In this document: positions 57,008 through 64,000 of the stretch, piece after piece
How the letters are laid out: every line of letters begins with the position of its first letter
Numbering within the stretch: position 1 is the stretch's first letter
NCBI GenBank assembly: GCA_021234155.1
Contig: JAJEKV010000055.1
Location: 1,469,090 to 1,533,089, forward strand
Reading direction: 5' to 3'
Origin: Isoetes taiwanensis
Taxonomy: Eukaryota; Streptophyta; Lycopodiopsida; Isoetales; Isoetaceae
Length of the DNA: 64,000 nucleotides
Position numbers and translations under genes: made by a program
Notes under the pieces: generated by a model
Told to the model about the DNA's origin: nothing
Databases searched by the model: none
What the model saw: only the letters and a program-made list of their open reading frames with translations

Positions 57008-59039
57008 GGCTGTAATGTACCATATTCTAAGCAATTTCTAGAAATATCCTTTCTTGCAGGGACAAAGACTGATAGGAAATGATAAATAAGCAAAGTAAAT
57101 AATAATGGAAAACTGGGTGCAATAAATTACCTTTTAAATATATGAGAATAAAATACTGTTGCAGCAACTCCATAATATCCAAACACTAAGAGCTATACCT
57201 ATTGTGCATTATTGTTATGATCCAGAGCAAGCCTTGAATATCCTGAAACTGTGGCCTGAAACAAATGAGAAACAAAATTGTAAGGTTTAAGAGATAAAAT
57301 ATACTGTCTTTTCAAAAAGCATTCATCATGGAGAATCCATATAAATGTCCTGCACGTATAAAGGCTTTTGGTTGAGTCTGTCCACACCTTTCTAAGCATT
57401 TGTGGAAGAAATGAAGAACAAAACTAATAAACCTAGAATATGGAAAGAGACATTAAATTTGTATTCCTTTGTAACGTGTGCTGCTGTGGAATGTCTTTAA
57501 TTGAATCCATCTCGAATCCTGGAATATATGGCTGCCTTGGTTTAGACTAGTTTATAGTAATTTTCCCCTGTTAGGTCTAGATGTATAGAGAAATTAGACG
57601 CAGAAATAGTATATGTATGTCCAAATGAAATCATGTTAAGAAGGTTGAAACAAACAAAGAAAGTGAAGTTAAGCGACTTACCCATAAAGCTTCGATGGTG
57701 AATATGCAGAACACTGTTAAAATGACATTGCTGATGTCACTGGATTCTGAATTGTCTTGGTTTTGATAGCTGAAGCTCGTACTGCCCTATGACAGTCCCA
57801 AAAACATCAATCACGATTAGCTTTAAGAAAATATACATAAATTTATTGCCATCAGACTACTAAAAGGTATGCTGCAACCGTTTTTGAACCACTTCATATG
57901 TAGGCATAGACACAGCAGCAGGGCAGAGGACCCATAGCAATTTAAAATGTTCCTTCAATTGGATTTGCATGAATTCACGTGTCCAACATTGAATGGGTAA
58001 CTTACAACAAAGAGATTCAAGTATTAGAAGATGCATGTGCATATATCAAGAACTTGCCGTAATAAATGATGTGTCCTACATCAATTGAATGTCTATGAGA
58101 CCATTCAATAGACATTACACAGAAATATTCTCTTCATGTCAATCCCATCTCAGACTTAATGCTATATATTGTAGCCAGGAGAAATGTTTACCTCTTAAAT
58201 ATACCAAGTAGCACTGCATGTTTGTCTTGAAAATATGGGAGTTTAACTTGCAATTATAACTTGCTATACCAAAATCGATGCCAATCAGTTCTGCACTAAA
58301 CATGGCAAAAACAATCAGACTACATGCATCCCCTGGCAAAAATTAAAATGGAGTCTAAGATCATGAAGATATACTTACAAAAATCTTGCCATGCCCAGCA
58401 TAGAACAAAATCAAAATTGGAGAAAGAAGGCTAATCCTTCACAGAAAATAGAAACTCTATCTGCTCACCTCCAGCCATTCCAGCACGGCTTCTCCCTCCA
58501 TTTTTATTGTATTACCACAAAACATGGGCCAAGCGAAAATAGGGCATCGTGGAGAGCCCATCTCCAAATCGGCTCCTTATCTGCTATCACCATCATCTCT
58601 GCCAGAAATCAAACCTATATACCAAAGGCAGTATCCAGACAAATTCCACTGAAAAAACCCCGGTCCTCCATGGCTTACATGCGAAGCATAGAGTCCGCCA
58701 AACCCTCCGTGGAGGACGATTACCCTTAACCCAAAATGCCAATTTTCATACCATAGCAAAAATAATGGACACGATTTTTGGATTGCCGGAAATTGTTTTC
58801 GGCAGGTAAAACTTAGGTAAAACTTTGAAACCTTGGGAAATCAGCCTGAAAAAAAAATCCAAAAAATTTTCGACTTGCTGGAAAAACCGGATTTAAACAA
58901 TAGGATAGCTCATTCCTAGCATCATAGGATTCATTTCCTTCCTATAATGTGCCATTTTGACACCGGGTGCATACCAAACTCTTTCCCGCACTTTTTCCTG
59001 AACCCATTCCCGAATTCTATTTTTATTTCTTGCCAAGTC

Positions 59040-59987
59040 TTATATCAATATTCCCCATTTTTGTAACCAGACTATCCCATCTTCATACCACCCTTTGTCA
59101 AATGTTGCTTTCAATGCTAGCCTTGGGTAACTCTCTTCATCCAAATTTCCTATTCTGCTCAGATATGTTAAATATCTGCATAAAGCCTCCCCTTCTAATT
59201 GCATCATCCCGCACTCTGCTAGGGACATATCATATGGAGTTTGCATTTTAACCCCAAGCTCACTGTGTAAAAACTTTTTCTGCACCCTTTCTATTTTTTG
59301 CCATAGCTCCAAGGAGAGTCCAGGGCCCCAAACTTCGCAGCCATATAACACCACTGACTGCACTAAGGATTTAAATAGTGTCCGCTTTAAGCCAAAGTTC
59401 CAAATATCAGCTTTTAGACACTGCTTTTGCATGGCAAACAACGCCTTTATTCCACCATTAACCCTTTGCTCCACTGTCCGATTCCACCGGAAATGTTTAT
59501 CCACAATAAGCCCCAAGTACTTATATGAGTCCGTGATTTCCGTGATTTCTATCATCTCTCCCTTGTATGTAAATGAATAATTCTTATCCAGATTAGTCCC
59601 AAAGAGCACAATCTTAGTCTTGTCCAGGTTCACTTTCATACCCATTGCATTACAAAAGCTCCCTAATGTATCTAAATGCTGTTGCATACCTTCTTTACTT
59701 CTGGACACCAAGACGATATCATTCGCATATAATAATATGCGAATCACATAACCTGCAAGTTCATCCCCCCCTCCACCATAAGTGGATATCCATCTTTCTA
59801 AATCATCTATAAAAATACCAAAAAGTGTGGGCGAAAGTGGACACCCTTGTTTGACCCCAATATTACTCTCCACTTGCTCTTTACATTGACCATCAAATGG
59901 AAAAGACAGCATGACTAATACCTTCTCATATAATACTCGCACTGCACTTCTCCAGTGTATAGGGAGCTTCTCATCAAATGAAGTCAA
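59040..59987 (-). CDS. LINE-B reverse transcriptase (partial)
   Basis: A 315-codon minus-strand frame covering the palm and thumb of a non-LTR reverse transcriptase. From the right end: LPIHWRSAVRVLYEKV (8-23), GVKQGCPLSPTLFGIFIDDL (44-63), the catalytic box LLYANDIVLV (85-94), MKVNLDKTKIVLFGTN and YKYLGLIVDKHF, then thumb-like KIERVQKKFL. The catalytic box is YAND where LINEs have YADD. The first copy differs exactly there, so the Asn may be a sequence error. The 5' part (endonuclease, fingers) is missing, as usual for a truncated LINE insertion. Clade not assigned; it is clearly different from LINE-A. Confidence 0.8.
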   Translation of the reverse strand: MTSFDEKLPIHWRSAVRVLYEKVLVMLSFPFDGQCKEQVESNIGVKQGCPLSPTLFGIFIDDLERWISTYGGGGDELAGYVIRILLYANDIVLVSRSKEGMQQHLDTLGSFCNAMGMKVNLDKTKIVLFGTNLDKNYSFTYKGEMIEITEITDSYKYLGLIVDKHFRWNRTVEQRVNGGIKALFAMQKQCLKADIWNFGLKRTLFKSLVQSVVLYGCEVWGPGLSLELWQKIERVQKKFLHSELGVKMQTPYDMSLAECGMMQLEGEALCRYLTYLSRIGNLDEESYPRLALKATFDKGWYEDGIVWLQKWGILI

Positions 59988-60188
59988 TCAGATCTGCTCT
60001 TCAATCTGATCCTTTAAATGGTAATCTGCATCTTGAAGAGGATAGGTTGGAGAAAATTATTAAAAACGTTGAAGAAATTAAAGCCAAGTCTGCTGCCATC
60101 TGCTGTAAGATTTATATTAAAGATCTTGATCATGGTAATTCCAAATTCTTCTTCAGAGTTGCTAAAAACAGAATTATAGAAAAGAGCA
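59980..60188 (+). pseudogene. LINE-A ORF2 linker segment (second copy)
   Basis: Open frame with NLHLEEDRLEKIIKNVEEIK (coiled-coil-like) and IYIKDLDHGNSKFFFRVAKN, the box before the L1 reverse transcriptase. Its start continues the codons cut at 53,849 and its end continues at 61,212. Confidence 0.75.
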
Positions 60189-61211
60189 TTCTAGAATGGG
60201 ACTCGCAAGAAACCAACAAAGCGCCCATAGATAGGCTTCTCATTCATCTCAGCAGATTTTCTACAATGGTGGACAGTGGGTAGCCGCACACATGCGAACT
60301 ACCCACGAAAAATAAAGGGAAAATCCAATTATATCATTTGGACCCCAAAACAAATACAATGCTAATAGATGAGTGGTTGATAGTAATTGCCGAAAGCTTA
60401 TCACCGGATTAAAAACCCACCCTTTCGGTTTTCGAGAAAACCCTAGTGATAAGCCCTTCTAAGGGGCTTAGACAAACGTAAGGCATAGAATCGCCCCCAA
60501 AAACCCCGATGGAGGTCGAAACTATGTCATTTCTCGCCAACCCGTGCACTGCACATCACCAACACAACAAAAGAAACATACCAGAGAATAGCATCACCCA
60601 ATGGGTGGAAAAACATCACCCAAATGGGTGGAAAAACATGATAAAATGTAACTTGTACAATAAACAAAGAAGGGGAGGGTGGGTTCAAAGAGAATAAGGT
60701 AATCCGAGAGAAGAGGAAGCTACCATGAGACGTGGATGCGTACGCGCCCTCAAATAGCTAACTCCCAACCTAAAACCGCATGCGCCGCCCGCATGCATGA
60801 TGATATGCATGCTCGTCCCATTCTAGAATGGCGATCCGATGTCTCGATCGATGCGATTCTAGAATGGGACTCGCAAGAAACCAACAAAGCGCCCGATACC
60901 GTAGAACTTCCTTACAAACTAGGATCAAGGACGAGGTCATACGTGACGAGGCCAAAGGCCAGAAAGGATAGTAAGAAAGATACGCCAAATTGGCTAAAAC
61001 AGTGTGGAAGAAGCCCCTCCCCCCCTCGAAACAATTCAAAGAGAATAAGGTATCACCGAGAGAAGAGGAAGCGCCGATGAGACGTGGATGCAGAAACGTG
61101 CCTGAAATAGCGAACTCCCAACCCAAAACGGGCATGCGCCGCCCGCATGCATGCATGACATGCATGCTCGTCCCATTCTAGAATGGCGATCCGATGTCTC
61201 GGATCGATGCG
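60189..61211. mobile_element. Small inverted-end element, one and a half tandem copies (second copy)
   Basis: Left end ATTCTAGAATGGGACTCGC (60,189). An inverted match, GCTCGTCCCATTCTAGAAT, ends at 60,829. A second left end follows at 60,856 and a second right end at 61,184, so units of 641 and 329 bp lie in tandem; their last 165 bases are near-identical. GATCCGA/TCGGATC forms a small hairpin beyond the last end. The element is flanked by ATT on both sides and LINE-A coding is continuous across it. No transposase; a non-autonomous DNA transposon is the simplest reading. Confidence 0.55.
60276..60306. repeat. Inverted repeat GTGGGTAG…CTACCCAC
   Basis: Perfect 8-bp arms around a 15-base spacer, within the inverted-end element. 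The first copy has the same with one base lost (about 33,760-33,789). Confidence 0.7.
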
Positions 61212-62891
61212 ATTACTCAGTTCCAAGATGATAGTGACTCTACAATTTCCTCCATGGATCAAATCTCCTCTTTCTTCCATTCTAAGTATAAAGATTTGTT
61301 TCTTATCATCCTAAATCAACCACTTCTATGGTCAATGCTGACAGGCTTATTTTCCTTATCAATAGCATGGGTGATCTCAATTTCTCTATGGATGATAATA
61401 TTGTGGCTATTCCCTTGCAGATAAGGTCTTAAGGGTTATTCGAAACTTTACCTCTGGCAAATCCCCTAGGCCAGATGGTCTTCCTCCTGATTTTTACCTT
61501 CACTTCTGGGAGGTCATGAAGGATGACTTTATGAAATTTATCAATGGTTTCTGGGCTACTAATTATTTACATACTTCCATCTCTAGTGGCCTTATTTCCC
61601 TAATTCCAAAAGTGGATTTTCCATCCTATTTCTCTGACTGGAGACCTATATCTCTTTGTAATGCTTCATATAAGATTTGTGCTAAAATTATTGCTTTGAG
61701 ACTCAAGCCCTATCTTCAATCTCATATCAGTCTGAATCAATTTGCTTTTCTCTCAAATAGATACATTTTAGACAACTACATCTGTGCCATGGAAGGTCTT
61801 CATTGGAACAAAATGAGTGGTCAGAATTGTGTGCTTCTCAAATTGGATTTCAAAAGAGCCTTTGACACTTTTCTTGGGATTTTCTTGATTTTGCCATGAC
61901 TAAGTTTGGCTTTCCAGTTAAGCTTAGAAATCTCATAATGGGTCTCAACTCCAGGGCTAATTCTGTTGTTCTTATTAATGGCTCCCCCTCATGCTTCTTC
62001 CCTCTCCAAAGAGGTGTTAGGCAGGGTTGCCCCTTAGCTCCCTACCTTTTCCTAATTGCAGGTGAGCTTTTGACAAGAGCTATGGTTTATCATAAGGATC
62101 AAGGAAATATTGATTGTCTGAATTCACCTAACAGTGACAAAAGTCTCTCTATCCTTCAATATGCTGATGATACATTTTGCTTCCTAAAGGCAGATGATAA
62201 TAATATCTCCTTCTTTCTTGATATTTTAGGTCAATTTTCTGATGCCTCAGGGATCTTTTTAAATCTACAGAAGAATGTCATTATTGGGGATTCTGATCTT
62301 AACTTTATTGCTGGAATTGAGGTGATTAAAATTAATGCTGCTTCTAAGTTGTTAGGCATGCCTTTGTCTCTTGATCCTAATATCAAAGGTCTTTGGTCTC
62401 CCATCATTGAGAAAATTAGAAAAAAGCTAAATCTATATAGAGGACGTTTGAGCCTTGCTGGTAGGAGTATCATTGCTAATTCAGTTCTTGCCAGCTCTCA
62501 TGTCTATTATTCCTCTGCTATAGTTGCTCTTAAGATTGTCTATAATGAAATGGAGAAGATTATCAGGAACTTTATTTGGGATGGTAGTCATCTTGTTAAT
62601 TGGAAGACTGTGACTAAAAATAAGAAAAATGGTGGTCTGGCTTATAAAAACCTTTATCTTCAAGCCTGTGCTCTTGGAGGGAAATTTATTTGGAGATCCT
62701 TAAGATCCCCCAATCTTCCTACGTCATCTTTTTTCATCTATTGGCTGAGTAAAAGCCATGTAGCTGGTCATCCTTCCATTGAGCACTTCTTGCCTGACTC
62801 CATTTTTAATCCCATCCATCCAGATAGTAGTACTTTCTCCGATTATGAGGAATTTTATAAAAGCTTGGAACTTGGTTTACTCGATCTTTAA
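61212..62891 (+). pseudogene. LINE-A reverse transcriptase (second copy, nearly intact)
   Basis: Begins TQFQDDSDSTISSMDQISSF, then GKSPRPDGLPPDFYLHFWEV near 61,456. The frame 61,516-61,899 gives SSGLISLIPKVDFP, DWRPISLCNASYKICAKIIA, NQFAFLSNRYILDN and LKLDFKRAFDT. A one-base shift leads into 61,896-62,891 with LQRGVRQGCPLAPYLFLIAG, the catalytic LQYADDTFCF (near 62,160) and KLLGMPLSLDPNIKG. This is a plant L1-type reverse transcriptase. Earlier frames near 61,280-61,450 also shift. Active-site residues are present. Confidence 0.88.
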
Positions 62892-63505
62892 CTACTCCAA
62901 GATTGATGATTTGCATCATCATATGTCTATCTTTGGAATCCTCTTTTCAAAAATCATCATTCTCATTGTTTGGCGGTCAAACACCCCAGAATCTACAAGA
63001 AATGCACCAGCAAAGATATCTCTACTGTGGGAGATCTCTGGATTAATGGTAGATGGATATCTTGGACTGTTCTTAGAAGATTAGTTGATGGTACTTCTAC
63101 TGATAAGATTATTTTTATGCATGTGAAGAATATTGTCCAAGATCATACACACTACATGTGCTTATCAGGTGAAAAGGATTTATAACTTCCTCAATTCTTC
63201 AATTGATCCAGCCAAAGGTGCCACTAAATGGGGAATTCGTAATGAAGACTTCCTGAAGCTATTCTCAAATATTTAGAAAGTCAACTACTTTATGTGGATT
63301 ATTGGCAACCATAGTCTCATGAGTTTAGTCTTCTTGAATAAGAGAAAGCCTAATCTCTCCCCCTTATGTCCTTTGAATTATAATGATTTGGAGACTATGG
63401 ATCATATCTTCTTTTGTCCTAAACTCAATAGCTTCGGGTCCTGGTTTTCTAGTAAGTTTTATCTTCCTTATAATAACTCCTTATTAAGATGTTCAAAATG
63501 AGGAT
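62892..63505 (+). pseudogene. LINE-A C-terminal zinc-binding region (second copy)
   Basis: Broken frames with ISTVGDLWINGRWISWTVLR near 63,015 and, at 63,292-63,501, HSLMSLVFLNKRKPNLSPLC followed by DLETMDHIFFCPKLNSFGSW, the Cys/His pattern of the zinc-binding region after plant L1-type reverse transcriptases. A stop near 63,273 separates the parts. Confidence 0.65.
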
Positions 63506-64000
63506 ATTTTTAAAAATAGTATTACCTTTCTTGCCCTCTAGAATATTTGGAAATCAAAAAATAGGGTGTTATGTGGGGAAAACAAATTTTCTATTATGTG
63601 GATTAAATTGCAATTCAATATGACCTAGAGTTGTTGGCTACTGCACATAAACGTGACCTTGGAGATAAGTATGGCAGGAAATGGGATATGTATGGTAGCT
63701 TTGAAGGTTCTTTTCAATTATATAAATCCAATCTTAATGTTATTGGTACTAACACTGATTTCTTTGCTGATAGAATACTTGGATTTATGTAAACACAAGG
63801 GGAAACTGAATAGTGAATTTTCATCTCGGGGAGGCCTCCCTCTTCAAGAATGATACAGAGTCTCTTGAGTACAGATTGGAAGATATGGATAAGGACTTAG
63901 CTGACAAACTGAATACAGAGGTTCAGTGGCAAAAAGAATTGATGTGGGCCAGAACTTTTTGTTGTAAAATGTATAATGTCTTCTGCCTGTTCCATTTCTT
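63506..64000 (+). other. LINE-A 3' part, continues past the window
   Basis: Aligns with about 36,870-37,375. Residual frames such as LEYRLEDMDKDLADKLN (about 63,867) may be the extreme C-terminus. No conserved motif recognised. Confidence 0.45.

Larger units (their letters stand above)
54450..58850. other. About 4.4 kb of unknown DNA inside LINE-B (second copy)
   Basis: Counterpart of 28,000-32,330, with the two exon-like segments at 56,271-56,466 and 56,804-57,007. A plus-strand frame at 58,391-58,729 and a minus frame at 58,577-58,759 overlap; neither has recognisable motifs. No transposon ends found. Confidence 0.5.
53850..59979 (-). mobile_element. LINE-B, minus strand (second copy)
   Basis: Same structure as 27,363-33,475: GAAGT tail at the left, C-terminal region, about 4.4 kb of unknown DNA, then reverse transcriptase to its truncated 5' end at 59,979. 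The reverse transcriptase is better preserved here. Confidence 0.78.
41320..64000 (+). repeat. Second copy of about 14,645-37,375 (direct repeat)
   Basis: All elements recur in the same order and strand with an offset of about 26.5-26.7 kb: Ty3-2 from mid-gag, its 3' LTR, the Ty3-1 remainder and 3' LTR, LINE-A with LINE-B and the inverted-end element. Sequence aligns at the left from about TCACGTTCCAACTCTAAAC (41,327) with TCATGTTCAACCTAAAC (14,648), and reaches the window end. Long blocks are identical, and the ATTCT array has the same length in both. The unit, including 37.4-41.3 kb, would be about 26.7 kb. Confidence 0.9.

Overview
This is a repeat-dominated stretch of a land-plant nuclear genome. 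The signs are Ty3-type LTR retrotransposons whose primer-binding site matches plant tRNA-Asp, an L1-type plant LINE, a fragment of a plant receptor-like cytoplasmic kinase with a probable intron, and no bacterial gene organisation. The sequence does not fix the plant lineage. I see no intact host gene; nearly every recognisable reading frame belongs to a transposable element, and most are broken by stops and frameshifts.

Layout. The first 2 kb is unassigned apart from a tRNA-like box on the minus strand and a perfect hairpin. From 2.09 to about 38.34 kb runs one plus-strand L1-type LINE (LINE-A) that has been filled by later insertions: (a) a minus-strand poly(A) retrocopy at 2.28-2.93 kb; (b) a Ty3/Tat-like element (Ty3-1, 3,544-24,696) in ORF1, itself carrying an AT-rich insert in gag and a second complete Ty3/Tat-like element (Ty3-2, 12,097-21,682) flanked by the 5-bp target duplication CCTTA; (c) a minus-strand LINE of another clade (LINE-B, 27,363-33,475) in ORF2, which holds about 4 kb of unknown DNA with two exon-like repeats; and (d) a small element with inverted ends (33,676-34,573). 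The LINE-A reading frame continues across each of these insertions. From 38.34 to 41.32 kb lies non-LINE sequence with the kinase fragment.

From about 41,320 to the window end, the content of about 14,645-37,375 is repeated in the same order and orientation. The second copy starts abruptly inside the gag gene of Ty3-2. The copies share every insertion point and a pentanucleotide array of exactly the same length (103 bp). They still differ by many small indels and substitutions, and in the places I compared these cluster at CAG/CTG (CHG) positions. That pattern fits a very recent tandem duplication, or two haplotypes placed in series, overlaid by sequence error at methylated CHG sites, better than it fits ordinary decay.

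Biology worth attention: both Ty3 families have an in-frame UAG at the same place just before reverse transcriptase, related antisense reading frames just after integrase, and a long coiled-coil-rich sense region before the polypurine tract. These traits fit the Tat group, whose members often carry extra frames between pol and the 3' LTR. Boundaries of degraded parts are approximate, and all homology calls come from reading the translations, not from a database search.
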